From SZAS-18 sp038322235 (GTDB taxonomy: Bacteria; Verrucomicrobiota; Verrucomicrobiia; Chthoniobacterales; SZAS-18): a stretch of 64,000 nt of DNA. Below, one piece after another: positions 45,436 through 54,539 of this stretch. Made by a program: the position numbers and the translations under genes. Numbering within the stretch: the stretch's first letter is position 1; every line of letters starts with the position of its first letter. Under the pieces are notes generated by a model, which made no database searches, was not told the DNA's origin, and was given only the letters and a program-made list of their open reading frames with translations. Location of the stretch: the NCBI GenBank assembly GCA_038322235.1, contig JBBQFQ010000019.1, positions 21,170 through 85,169 of the forward strand. The letters are read 5' to 3'.

Positions 45436-46290
45436 ATGATTCAACGGTTTTCCCTCGCATTGCTCCTGCTGCTCGCCGCGACTCGCGTCTCTGCAGGCGA
45501 CGACCGCCTGCGGGCCGCGCAAGAGGTTTTGAAGTTTCAGGGCTACTATTTTGCCGAGGTCAACGGCGAGGCGGATGACGAATCAACGCAGGCCCTGAAG
45601 CGCTTTCAAATTCGGAACCTGCTGCCCGTGACCGGCGAGCTGGACGAAGCCACGGCGCGCATTCTGGACGCGATGGCCGCCGCGCGACCAGCGTCCGCGC
45701 CTGACCCCGCCCACCCCGAACGGACAAGCCCGCGAATCGTCGGGGCCCCGAAACCCCCGCTTCCATCCGGGAGCGGATCGCGGGAAAGCGGGCCGACGCC
45801 GCGGGTGCCGACCGCCGCGCTGGCCACGTCGTCGGCTCCGACGACGACCGTCGCAGCCGGAAACCCACCGCCGCGGCCGCCCACCAATGCAGCGCTCGAG
45901 ACGGGCACTGCCCCCGCTGGCGCCAGTGCGGTCCGAATGATGCCAGCCGCGTCGCCGACCGGTGCCGTCGGTGCGCCGGTCGACGAGAGCCCACCGTCCC
46001 CACCGCGCGCCCCCACTTCCGACCGCGCGAGCGCGGTGTCGCGCGCGAAGGAGATCCTGCGGCAGGAGGGCTTCTACCGGGGAGCGATTAACGGTCAGCG
46101 CGACTCCGCCCTCTATTCCGCGCTCCGTCAGTTTCAACGGTCGAGGAATCTCAACCCCACCGGCCAGCTCGATCAGCCGACCCTGGATGCGTTGGGCATG
46201 GACCGCAGCGTGTTCGCCCCGCCTCCGCCCATCGCGCGCCAGTCGTCCCGCGGACCGCGCTTTCCCCGCATCCGCGTCTGGCCTTGGTGA
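45436..46290 (+). CDS. Exported protein with two peptidoglycan-binding domains
   Basis: 284 residues with a signal peptide (LALLLLLAATRVSAGDD). Two PG_binding_1-like modules flank a Pro/Ala-rich linker of about 120 residues: RLRAAQEVLKFQGYYFAEVN...TQALKRFQ near the N-terminus and RAKEILRQEGFYRGAINGQ...ALRQFQRSRNLNPTGQ near the C-terminus. Each ends in the typical LDExT/LDQxTLDALG. It should bind the cell wall in the periplasm and has no enzymatic domain. Confidence 0.87.
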   Translation: MIQRFSLALLLLLAATRVSAGDDRLRAAQEVLKFQGYYFAEVNGEADDESTQALKRFQIRNLLPVTGELDEATARILDAMAAARPASAPDPAHPERTSPRIVGAPKPPLPSGSGSRESGPTPRVPTAALATSSAPTTTVAAGNPPPRPPTNAALETGTAPAGASAVRMMPAASPTGAVGAPVDESPPSPPRAPTSDRASAVSRAKEILRQEGFYRGAINGQRDSALYSALRQFQRSRNLNPTGQLDQPTLDALGMDRSVFAPPPPIARQSSRGPRFPRIRVWPW

Positions 46291-46310
46291 GGCCATTCGA
46301 CCGACTCACC
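46286..46310 (+). terminator. Weak hairpin overlapping the stop codon
   Basis: GGTGAG (46286-46291) and CTCACC (46305-46310) form a 6-bp stem with a 13-base loop that includes the stop codon of the peptidoglycan-binding protein; further pairing of flanking GTCT/AGAC is possible with a bulge. No T-run follows. Confidence 0.3.
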
Positions 46311-46540
46311 AGACCCGGCAACCGAGCTGCACCTGAGGAAGCTCCCGTTCGGCGGACACGGCGGCCGGACGATTTGCCTCGACCACCTCGAGATCCATCC
46401 CGACGCTGCGCCCGCACCAATCACGGCCGGCGCCCGCTGATCTCGGTTTCATCATCGACAGGAAGCGCCGGCGGAGAGGGAGGGCTAAATACCGGCCCCT
46501 CGCGATCCCGCTCCTGCGTCGATTCGAATTCCGTCCCGAT
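46311..46540. other. Intergenic stretch without recognised feature
   Basis: Open frames exist on both strands, but they are Arg/Pro-rich and have no start context or family-like sequence. The segment leads into the 20-bp repeat array. Confidence 0.4.
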
Positions 46541-46660
46541 TCGGCCGTTGGATTTCAAGTCGGGACGTTGGATTCCAAGTTTCCGCGTTGGATTCCAAGT
46601 CGGGGCGTGTGAATTCCAAGTTCCGGCGTTGGGTTCCAAGCCGATGCGTTGGATTGGGAG
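46541..46660. repeat. Tandem array of six 20-bp repeats
   Basis: Six head-to-tail units share the core GCGTTGGATTCCAAGT followed by about four variable bases. CGTT-type cores begin at 46546, 46566, 46586, 46606, 46627 and 46647, so the spacing is 20 bases except for one 21-base step. The middle units are almost identical and the first and last are diverged. The period is not a multiple of three, so the array is unlikely to be coding. Confidence 0.85.
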
Positions 46661-46679
46661 CAGCTCTCAAATAGAGCTG
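46661..46679. promoter_or_regulatory. Perfect hairpin at the end of the 20-bp array
   Basis: CAGCTCT (46661-46667) and AGAGCTG (46673-46679) form a perfect 7-bp stem with the 5-base loop CAAAT. It directly abuts the last 20-bp unit. No T-run follows on the plus strand. Role unknown. Confidence 0.5.
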
Positions 46680-46822
46680 TAACCGACGAACGACAAAGGA
46701 GTTCGCGAAGAGATCAAGCAGACAGGGCCCTTCCGGCTGGATCGCTCCGGTTAAATAGTTTCGCGCGGGCGAAATATCGCCGCGCCGTCCGCGACGATCT
46801 CTTCGTAAACGCGCTTTCGCCC

Positions 46823-46954
46823 ATGAAACTTTCCCGCTCCGTCCGCCGCCCAGCCTTCCTTGCCGCGATCCCGGCGGTCCAGACGCTTGCGATCGTCGTC
46901 TCGCTCGGAGCAGGCCTGCTGGGCTTCTGGGCCGCGCGCCGCCTGAGTCGGTAA
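46823..46954 (+). CDS. Possible small single-helix membrane protein
   Basis: 43 residues: a basic N-terminus (MKLSRSVRRP), one long hydrophobic helix (FLAAIPAVQTLAIVVSLGAG) and a basic end (AARRLSR). This is a credible small membrane protein, but no family or good ribosome binding site was found. An inverted repeat TTTCGC-N4-GCGAAA lies about 55 bases upstream. Confidence 0.35.
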   Translation: MKLSRSVRRPAFLAAIPAVQTLAIVVSLGAGLLGFWAARRLSR

Positions 46955-47012
46955 CGGGCGTCGCACTGCCCATCCACCCGCCCCAGTCCGGCTGCCGCCC
47001 CTTTTTCCCCTC

Positions 47013-50000
47013 ATGAACCGACATTTATCCACTGCCTGCGCCTTCCTCTTCCTCACTCTCGGCGCGAGCCTCGCCCAAGGCCAGAGCCCCTACGCCGGCA
47101 CGTATCAAGCCACCGTCTCGAGCACTGCCAGCACGGTCACCCAGCTGAACTTGGTCGGGCGCGAGTTCTCGGTGGAGAACGACGGCACCTTCATCATCAG
47201 CTCAACCTGCAGCGGCTCGGTGGCCGCCGATGGCGCGGTGACCTTCGGGACGGGCACCGGAGTGCTCCCGTTCACCACCGGCCGCATCGATAACGGCGTG
47301 ATGACGGCCGGCCAGCTCGTGCCGCGGACCGACAGCCAGCATCCGGAAACCACCTGGCTGTTGAACGCGCCCAAGATCTGCGGCCTGCTCCCGATGTGGC
47401 AGAAGGTGACCCCGGCCGGTCTCCCCACGGGCTCTTTCGGTGTCATCGGTTTCGCCTTCGGAAATGGCCTGATCGCTACCCTCGTCGCGCCCAACGGCAC
47501 GAACGTGGGCTGGTCGCTCCTCACCAGCCCGGACGGGCTGACTTGGACGGTGCGCCCCATCAACCTTGGGCTGGCGTCCAGCCTGATCAACGGATCGCGC
47601 CTGCGCTTCGTGAACGGTCGCTTTATGTTCGCGATCAACGGTTCCAATGGTGCCGGGCCGACCCTGCGTTTCTATTCGAGCACGGACGCTGTCAACTGGA
47701 CGATGGTGGACAGCGGACTTCCCACCAATACGGGGGTGGTAGACTTCGCCTATGCCTACGGGAAATACTGGGCACTGCTGGGGAACCCAAATGTCTCGGC
47801 CCGCGCCCTGAGCAGCCCGGATGGGATCACCTGGAGCCCGGTCGCACTTGGCCCCGAGTTGGTGAACCTGTCGAGTTGGGTGCAGGGCAACGGGCTGCTC
47901 ATGGCGACCGGCGCGGTGACCTATCAGACCAGCGACGGCGTGACGTGGACCAAGCTCAGGTCGTTGGGCGTCCCAATGTTCGGCGGCGGACGCTTCGTTG
48001 CCTCCGCCCAGACCAGCCTCTCGGTCGCCCCGTATGTGGCGACCACGGACTACCTCGCTCTAACGACGCTCGCCCCGGGACCGAACCAGACGGCCGACGG
48101 CTTTCAGGCGTACACGCCCTTTCCCTCCAGTGGATATCATGACGGCACGGCCTTCTACGGCATCTCCGCCCTGACTAGCGGAGCGCTGTACCGTAGTACG
48201 GACGGCAATGAATGGCGCAAGCTGGTGAGACCGGTGACCGGAAACACCGACTACATTTCGGGCTCCGTCTTCGTGCTCAACGGACGGGCCGTCACTTTGA
48301 TGCAGCCGCAGACTTTTCCGGTCAAATGGGACCTCTGGTCGGCGCCGCTGGCCACGGATGGTGGCGCCCCGGTCGTTGCTGCTCCGGTGGAGACCACCAA
48401 GTTGATGAATCTCACGGCGGCCGTGGGCGCTTCGGCCGGCTGGACGGCGGTGTTTTCAAACGGCGGTCTCTTGCTCAGCTACCAATGGCGGCGCAACGGC
48501 GTGGACATTCCGGGCGCGAACGCGATCACCTACAGCATCTCCCCAGTGCTCGCGACCTCCGGCGGAACCTATACCGTTGTGGTCAGCAATGCCGCCGGCT
48601 CGGCCACGTCGCAGCCGGTGACGCTCACCGTCTCCAGCTTGCCCGTCGTCACTTCGTTTCCCGCCTCTGTCACCGTGATGGAAGGAAGCCCGGTGAATTT
48701 GAGCGTCTTCGCTACCGGCACCAACCTGACTTACCAGTGGCGGTACAACGGCCAGCCGATCTCCGGGCAAACCACGCGCACGCTCAACTTTACCGGGACC
48801 GTGTCCCCGGTGGTCGCGGGCAGTTATGATTGCGTGGTCACCGGGACCTACGGAACCGCCACGCACCCCGCCGCGCAGGTGCAGGTGATCCCGGCCGTTC
48901 CGCCTGCCACGACGAGCGGCCCGGTTTATCTTTCGCTCGCCCCCGGCCAGACCGGCACGCTCCAGTCGGGCATGACGGGCGCGCTGCCCATCACGTACCA
49001 GTGGACGAAAGACGGCGTGGACGTGCCCGGTCAGACCGGCGCCACCCTGGATCTGATGAATCTCCAGCCCGGCGATGCCGGCGTTTACCGCGTCCGCGCG
49101 ACCAATGCCTACGGCACGACGCTCGGGCCCGTCACGGTCGTGACGGTCGCCGCGCCCGCGCCGTTCCAATTGCTCGGCCGCCCGCTCACGAAAATCGTGG
49201 AGAGCAGCACCGCGCGCCCCGGCAACGCGGGTCACGTGCTGGGAACCATCGGCACGGTGCGCTTCCGCAACCAGACCGTCATCTTCCCCGCGTCCGAGAC
49301 CGGCAGCGCCGCGAACGGACTTTTCCGCTGGCAGGGCAATGCGTTGAGCGTCATCGCCAGCAGCACCGTCACGGCGCCGAACGGACAGACCTTCAAGGAC
49401 TGCACCTATCCCACCGAGGAAGCGGGCGGGATGGTTTACTTCGTCGGTGCACACACGCTCGCCCCGCTCTCCGTGATCTATTCGTGGAACGTCGCCAGCG
49501 GCGTGCTCACCCCGCTCGTCCAGGCGGGCGCGGCCGCGCCCGGCGGCGGACATTTCGGGACTTTCAGCTACGTCAGCGCGAGCGGGGGGAAGGTCTATTT
49601 CCTCTCCCTGATCGCGGATGCCTCCATCCCAGGGAAGCGGCTCTTCCGCCGCGATGCCGCGGGCACCGTTTCGCTCGTGCTCGATGGCACCATCGATCTA
49701 CCGGGCACGCTGGGCCGGTTCGCGGGGGAATTGTCCGGCACGCCGCCCTTCAGCTACGACGGCTCCCGGCTGATCGCGGCGCTCGCCGATGTGAACGGCG
49801 CGAGCGGCATCTTCATCATTGCCGAAGACGGGACCGTCACGCCCCTCCTTTCAAGTCTGGATACCATCCCCAGCACGGGCACTCGGTATTTCAACGCTGG
49901 CAATGCCGACGCCGAGCCCGGCGGCGCGATTTTCGCCGGCTCGTTCAACTACGAAGCGACCTTCTCATCGGGCAACATCCTCACCGCGGCGGCCTCCAGC

Positions 50001-50996
50001 GGCGGTAACGTCAGCGCCATGAGCGCCGACAGCTTCCTGCGCTACTCCTTCAATTCCGTCGTCTATCGCCGCGCGAATGCCACGATCCTGGTCGCGGACA
50101 ACACGCAGCCGATCGACGGTCTCACCTCCAGTTCCATCGTGCCCGAGGCCCACGGAAACGAGGCCGCCTTTCGCGTGCAATTCACTTCCACGAATCAGGC
50201 GATCTACCTCGCCCTCGATCGGCCCGCCACGGACGTGCCCGTGATCACGTCTCAGCCCGTCTCGCGCCTGGCGGATCTGGGCGGAAATGTCGTCCTTACC
50301 TCCGTCGCCTCGGGTGAGGCGCTCACGTGGCAGTGGTTCTTGGATGGGCATCCCATCGCCGGTGCCACGCTGAACTCGCTCGCGCTCAACCCGGTCGGCG
50401 CCGCCTCGGTGGGCAGCTACACGGCCACGGCGACGAATACTTTTGGCACCGCCACCACGAACGCCGCCACCGTCGTCCTGCTCGATGCGAGCGCTGGCGT
50501 GGGCGCACCGGTCTTTCTGATCCAACCGCCGGATCAGCAATTCATCGTGGGGAAGTCCTTCTCACTTTCCGGCCTCGTCTCGGGTGGTTCGAGCAATGTG
50601 CGTTACCAGTGGTTCAAGAACGGCGTGCTGGTGGGCAACGCCGCGACGCTCAGCTTCACTCCCGCGCTCAGCGGCACTGTCGGCACCTACCAGCTCGTCG
50701 TCACGAACGACTACGGCACCGTCACCTCGCGCAATGTGCTGGTAACCGATGCCAACGCGCCGGCCCCGAGCGTCCCGGCCAACTTCGCGGCCACCGGACT
50801 CGCGTTGAGCGGGAATACTTTCAGCTTCTCCGTGCCCACGCTCGCCGGGCAGAGCTATCGGGTGGAGTCCAGCTCCGCGCTGGACACCGCGCCATGGACG
50901 CCGGTGGAAACGTTTCTCGCGACCGGCCAGAACAAGTTGTGCTCCTACGTCACGATCGGAACGCACGCGTTCTACCGGGTGGTTATCGTGCCGTAG
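47013..50996 (+). CDS. Giant secreted protein with multiple Ig-like domains
   Basis: 1327 residues with a signal peptide (AFLFLTLGASLAQG). Residues about 130-450 carry five S-x-D-G-x-x-W motifs (SPDGLTWTV, STDAVNWTM, SPDGITWSP, TSDGVTWTK, STDGNEWRK), like BNR/sialidase-type propeller blades. Three Ig-like domains follow (about 465-720, each with YQWRxNG or YQWTKDG and DAGVYRVRATNAYG-like closing strands), then a second beta-propeller-like region (about 720-1075), two more Ig-like domains and a C-terminal module with YRVESSSALD...FYRVV that is common at the end of Verrucomicrobiota surface proteins. Probably an adhesin or matrix protein; no catalytic domain was seen. Confidence 0.88.
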   Translation: MNRHLSTACAFLFLTLGASLAQGQSPYAGTYQATVSSTASTVTQLNLVGREFSVENDGTFIISSTCSGSVAADGAVTFGTGTGVLPFTTGRIDNGVMTAGQLVPRTDSQHPETTWLLNAPKICGLLPMWQKVTPAGLPTGSFGVIGFAFGNGLIATLVAPNGTNVGWSLLTSPDGLTWTVRPINLGLASSLINGSRLRFVNGRFMFAINGSNGAGPTLRFYSSTDAVNWTMVDSGLPTNTGVVDFAYAYGKYWALLGNPNVSARALSSPDGITWSPVALGPELVNLSSWVQGNGLLMATGAVTYQTSDGVTWTKLRSLGVPMFGGGRFVASAQTSLSVAPYVATTDYLALTTLAPGPNQTADGFQAYTPFPSSGYHDGTAFYGISALTSGALYRSTDGNEWRKLVRPVTGNTDYISGSVFVLNGRAVTLMQPQTFPVKWDLWSAPLATDGGAPVVAAPVETTKLMNLTAAVGASAGWTAVFSNGGLLLSYQWRRNGVDIPGANAITYSISPVLATSGGTYTVVVSNAAGSATSQPVTLTVSSLPVVTSFPASVTVMEGSPVNLSVFATGTNLTYQWRYNGQPISGQTTRTLNFTGTVSPVVAGSYDCVVTGTYGTATHPAAQVQVIPAVPPATTSGPVYLSLAPGQTGTLQSGMTGALPITYQWTKDGVDVPGQTGATLDLMNLQPGDAGVYRVRATNAYGTTLGPVTVVTVAAPAPFQLLGRPLTKIVESSTARPGNAGHVLGTIGTVRFRNQTVIFPASETGSAANGLFRWQGNALSVIASSTVTAPNGQTFKDCTYPTEEAGGMVYFVGAHTLAPLSVIYSWNVASGVLTPLVQAGAAAPGGGHFGTFSYVSASGGKVYFLSLIADASIPGKRLFRRDAAGTVSLVLDGTIDLPGTLGRFAGELSGTPPFSYDGSRLIAALADVNGASGIFIIAEDGTVTPLLSSLDTIPSTGTRYFNAGNADAEPGGAIFAGSFNYEATFSSGNILTAAASSGGNVSAMSADSFLRYSFNSVVYRRANATILVADNTQPIDGLTSSSIVPEAHGNEAAFRVQFTSTNQAIYLALDRPATDVPVITSQPVSRLADLGGNVVLTSVASGEALTWQWFLDGHPIAGATLNSLALNPVGAASVGSYTATATNTFGTATTNAATVVLLDASAGVGAPVFLIQPPDQQFIVGKSFSLSGLVSGGSSNVRYQWFKNGVLVGNAATLSFTPALSGTVGTYQLVVTNDYGTVTSRNVLVTDANAPAPSVPANFAATGLALSGNTFSFSVPTLAGQSYRVESSSALDTAPWTPVETFLATGQNKLCSYVTIGTHAFYRVVIVP

Positions 50997-51017
50997 GAAT
51001 AGGAGGCGGCCCGGTTT

Positions 51018-51395
51018 TCAGTCCTGATCGGACCTAGTCTTACCGGGCCTTCGCCGATGAACGCTTTGGACCGCATCGCGCATGACGACAAGCAATCCGG
51101 GCCACTTCGGCTCGGGGAACTGTCGGAAGGCAGCGAGAATGCGTGCGTGAATCCGTTGCTCGTTCGGCTGCCGAAGCCGAACCACCAGAATGCCAAAGTG
51201 CTCCTCGTCACGGTGCTCGGAAAAACCCTTGTCGGTGGTGACAAGCGCCCGCCGATCAGCTTGCGCAAACGACCAAAGCGCATCGTCGAAAATACCTTGC
51301 TGCTCTGTTCCGCGGATATCTAGAACATCATGCCCCATCGCCCGGAGCGCCTGAGCGGTGAGCTTCGGGATGTTTTCGTCCACGAAGATCCTCAC
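51018..51395 (-). CDS. DUF5615 PIN-like protein, probable toxin
   Basis: 125 residues. MRIFVDENIPKLTAQALRAMGHDV and LVTTDKGFSEHR are diagnostic of the DUF5615 PIN-like family, with the acidic residues (Asp6, Glu7 and the TTDKGF aspartate) placed as in PIN nucleases. It starts with GTG, overlapping the stop of the DUF433 gene in a GTGA arrangement. The pair matches the known DUF433-DUF5615 toxin-antitoxin-type modules; the toxin would be an RNase. The C-terminal end (RRRPGKTRSDQD) goes beyond the domain. Confidence 0.85.
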   Translation of the reverse strand: MRIFVDENIPKLTAQALRAMGHDVLDIRGTEQQGIFDDALWSFAQADRRALVTTDKGFSEHRDEEHFGILVVRLRQPNEQRIHARILAAFRQFPEPKWPGLLVVMRDAVQSVHRRRPGKTRSDQD

Positions 51396-51628
51396 GGCGC
51401 CAGTACGACTTCGTCCAAAGGCGTCACCTGCTCTTCTGCCAGTGAGGCAGCGTAGTCGAGGCAGGCGAAAATGTCCTCCCGTGTGATCGTCGGGTAGGCC
51501 GCCATCAAGGCATCGAGACTGTCACCGTGCGCGAACATCCGGACGATCTGGTGCACCGGAATCCGCGTGCCAACAATGCAGGCTTGGCCGTGACAGATTC
51601 GCGGGTGGATGGAGATCCGCTCGTTCAT
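51392..51628 (-). CDS. DUF433 protein, probable antitoxin
   Basis: 78 residues with the DUF433 signature ISIHPRICHGQACIVGTRIPV followed by a helix-turn-helix-like segment (LDALMAAYPTITREDIFACL). It overlaps the start of the DUF5615 gene by four bases. Proteins of this family act as antitoxin and autoregulator next to DUF5615 PIN-like proteins. The upstream region leads towards the divergent CHAT gene. Confidence 0.88.
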   Translation of the reverse strand: MNERISIHPRICHGQACIVGTRIPVHQIVRMFAHGDSLDALMAAYPTITREDIFACLDYAASLAEEQVTPLDEVVLAP

Positions 51629-51761
51629 GGCGGAAACCTGCCCGCGAATCCTCGGCGGGCAAGACTTCGTCATGCGAGCTTCCGGTGCTGCAACCCCTCC
51701 CAAATACTTCCCGGATTGACTGGCGAAAGGGCTGCCGCGGTGCTCGGGTGGATTGTTCGCG

Positions 51762-54539
51762 ATGGCACAACGGTTCAAGCACGGGGCTCGGCGGCCACCC
51801 CTCATCAGACGGCTGGCACACTGCGCCGCGGTGTTGCTCGCCTTTGCGGCGATGAGCCTGAACGCCGCGGCGAACGCCCCTGAAATCCAGGAGGCCGCCG
51901 CGCTCGAGCAGCGGGCCCACGATCTGACGTACGCGGGGAAGCCGAAAGAGGCGCGCCCGCTGGCGGAAAGGGCGCTCGCGCTGCGCGAAAAATATCTCGG
52001 GCCGGAACACGCGGATACCGCCACCACGCTCAACACGCTGGGTGAAGCCTGCACCGACCTGGGAGATTTTCCCCGGGCGGAAGAGTGCTTTCGCCGCGCC
52101 CTGGCGTTGCGCGAGAAACTCTTCCCCGAGCCGCACGCGGACACCGCGTTGAGCCTCTCGAATCTGGCCGATCTGCATTTTAAGCGAGGCGAGTACTCCC
52201 GCGCGGATCCCCTCAACCGCCGCGCCCTCGCGATGCGCTCCGCGCTCGCCGGCGCCGATAGTATGGAGGCGGCTAAGAGCTGGAACAATCTCGGTGCGCA
52301 ACTGCTGCAATCCGGCGATCTGCCCGGCGCGGAGGAAGCCTTCTCTCGCGTGGTGCAAATCTGCGCCGCCCAGGGCAAGGCGGAGAGCAGTCTCGCCTCG
52401 GTGGGCCTCGGCAATCTCGCGCTGATCAAGGAGCGGGCCGGCGATCTCGCCGGCTCCCGGGTAATGCAGGCGCGCGCCTTGGCGCTGCGCGAAAAGCTTT
52501 CCGGCGCCAACAACGAAGGCGTCCTCGTCTCGGTGAACAATCTGGCCGTGCTGGATTATCTGCTGGGCGACTTCTCCTCGGCCGAAGCCGGCTGGCGGCG
52601 GGTGCTCGCGGCGCGGCAGCGAGCGCTGGGCACCGAGCATCCAGACACGCTCCGTGTCCGCTTCCACCTCGCCACGATCGACGCCGAGCATCGCGATCGC
52701 GACGCCGGCCTCGCCCAGATGCGGGAAATCGTCCCCGCCTACGAAAAGGCGGTGGGGCCGGACGCGCCCCAGACCAGTCGGGCCCGCGGCGCATTCGCGG
52801 CGGTGCTGCTGGAGCGCGGACTGCCGGCGGAAGCGGAGGCGCAGGCCCGCCTCGCCGTGACGAGCGAAGCCAATACCCTCGCGCCGGGCCAGGTCGATCG
52901 GAGGAGCGCCCAGAGCACACTGGCCCGGGCGTTGCTCGCGCTGGACCGATCGGACGAGGCCCGGGCAGTGGGGCAGGCGGTGCAGGCCGAGCAGGAGGCG
53001 GCGGCGCGGGCCGTCTTCTCCTTCGCGCCAGAGGATCTCCGACTCGCCTTCCAGCGCGAGGGCGATCCCTATGGGCTGGCAATTTCGCTGCACGATCCGG
53101 AACAACTTCTCCGCGCCGTGCTCCGAAACAAAGCGGTCGTGCTCGATACCTTGCTGGAGGATCGCCGCGCCGCGCGGGCGGCCCAGACGGCGGGGGATCG
53201 AGACGAACTCGACCGCCTCATCTTTCTGCGCCGGCGCTGGTCGCGTTTGGAGGACCAAACGCCTCCGCCCTCGGAGGTCGTCGAGAAGCGCGCCGCGCAC
53301 GAACGAGAGCTGGCTGCCTTGACGCAGGAGATCGAAGCGATCGAGTCGCGTCTCGCGCGCCGGATCGGCGGATCGGGTGGCGCCCGACGCGCGTTGACCA
53401 TCGAGCCGGCGGACATCCGGGCGGCATTGCCCCGCCGTGGGATCCTGATCGAGTTCATCCGGTATGCCGCGAAATCCAGCGGCGACCCGCGGGCGGCAGC
53501 CGGCTTCGGCGCCCTCCTCGTCCCCCCGTCGGGCGCGGTCCGCTGGGTGCCGCTCGGCGAGGCCGCTTCGCTCGAAGCGGCGGTGGGCCGATGGAATGCG
53601 GCCGTCCGTCGGAGCGACGCCCGGCGCGATCTGGAGTGCGAAGCCGCCCTCGCCGCGCTCCGCGACCTCGTCTGGAAGCCACTGATCGCATCGATTCCCA
53701 CGGAGACGGAAGAGATGGTACTCGCTCCGGATGGAGCCTTGAATTTTGTGCCTTTCGCCGTCCTCCCCGAGGGCGCGGGCTTTCTCGCGGAACGCTTTCG
53801 CCTGCGGATCGTTGCCACCGGTCGCGATCTTTGCCGGCCCGCGCGCGATCCCGCCGGTTCCCGGCGGCGGCTGGTCGTCTTCGCCAATCCGAATCTCACG
53901 TCCTCCTCCGCGGCCAATGGAAAATACGCCGCTCTGCGCTTTCCGCCCTTGCCGGGCAGCGCGAAGGAAGCTTCTGCCATCCTCACCAGCGCCAAGGCGA
54001 CCGGCTGGGAGACGGAGCTCTACGACGGCGCCGAAGCGAGCAAGGACCGCCTCCTCGCGCTGGCGGCGCCGCGCGTGCTCCACCTCGCGACGCACGGGTT
54101 TTTCCTGTCGCCCGATCCCGCCGCGGGCGGTCGGGCCAATGCCATGCAACGCTCGGGGCTCGCCTTGAGCGCCGCTGGCGGCACCGGCATCGTGACCGCG
54201 GAGGATGTCTCCGGCCTCGATCTCCGCGGCACCTGGCTCGTGACGGTCTCGGCCTGCGAAAGCGGGGCGGGTGACGTGCAGGCGGGCGAAGGCGTCCTGG
54301 GCTTGCGCCGCGGTTTTGCGCTCGCGGGAGCACGGGACCTCGTGCTCACGCTCTGGCCGGTGGAGGACGAAGCCGCGTCCGCCTTCATGCGCGCCTTCGT
54401 GCCGCCGGCCCTCGAGTCGGGAGACGCTTCCGGCGCCTTCATCTCGGCGCAGCGAGCGGAACTGCTCCGCCTCCGCCGCACCGTCGGCGCCATGGCCGCG
54501 GCTCGACTCGCGGGCGGTTTCGTCCTTTCCGAGCCGTGA
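51762..54539 (+). CDS. Exported TPR-CHAT domain protease
   Basis: 925 residues. The N-terminus is a basic stretch plus hydrophobic helix (CAAVLLAFAAMSLNAAANA), most likely a signal peptide or anchor, so the protein acts outside the cytoplasm. Residues about 45-400 contain tetratricopeptide repeats of the HPDT/EHADTATTLNTLGE type (kinesin-light-chain style), then a helical linker, then a C-terminal CHAT caspase-like domain with the dyad His778 (HLATHGFF) and Cys832 (SACESGAG). It should be a cysteine protease recruited through its TPRs. The ATG at 51762 is the first in frame after a TTG. Its stop overlaps the next gene's GTG. Confidence 0.93.
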   Translation: MAQRFKHGARRPPLIRRLAHCAAVLLAFAAMSLNAAANAPEIQEAAALEQRAHDLTYAGKPKEARPLAERALALREKYLGPEHADTATTLNTLGEACTDLGDFPRAEECFRRALALREKLFPEPHADTALSLSNLADLHFKRGEYSRADPLNRRALAMRSALAGADSMEAAKSWNNLGAQLLQSGDLPGAEEAFSRVVQICAAQGKAESSLASVGLGNLALIKERAGDLAGSRVMQARALALREKLSGANNEGVLVSVNNLAVLDYLLGDFSSAEAGWRRVLAARQRALGTEHPDTLRVRFHLATIDAEHRDRDAGLAQMREIVPAYEKAVGPDAPQTSRARGAFAAVLLERGLPAEAEAQARLAVTSEANTLAPGQVDRRSAQSTLARALLALDRSDEARAVGQAVQAEQEAAARAVFSFAPEDLRLAFQREGDPYGLAISLHDPEQLLRAVLRNKAVVLDTLLEDRRAARAAQTAGDRDELDRLIFLRRRWSRLEDQTPPPSEVVEKRAAHERELAALTQEIEAIESRLARRIGGSGGARRALTIEPADIRAALPRRGILIEFIRYAAKSSGDPRAAAGFGALLVPPSGAVRWVPLGEAASLEAAVGRWNAAVRRSDARRDLECEAALAALRDLVWKPLIASIPTETEEMVLAPDGALNFVPFAVLPEGAGFLAERFRLRIVATGRDLCRPARDPAGSRRRLVVFANPNLTSSSAANGKYAALRFPPLPGSAKEASAILTSAKATGWETELYDGAEASKDRLLALAAPRVLHLATHGFFLSPDPAAGGRANAMQRSGLALSAAGGTGIVTAEDVSGLDLRGTWLVTVSACESGAGDVQAGEGVLGLRRGFALAGARDLVLTLWPVEDEAASAFMRAFVPPALESGDASGAFISAQRAELLRLRRTVGAMAAARLAGGFVLSEP

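Noticed and set aside
51522..54149. Minus-strand frame of about 875 codons opposite the CHAT gene
   Set aside because: The sense strand encodes intact TPR and CHAT motifs; the antisense product is Arg/Gly-rich and has no recognisable domain.
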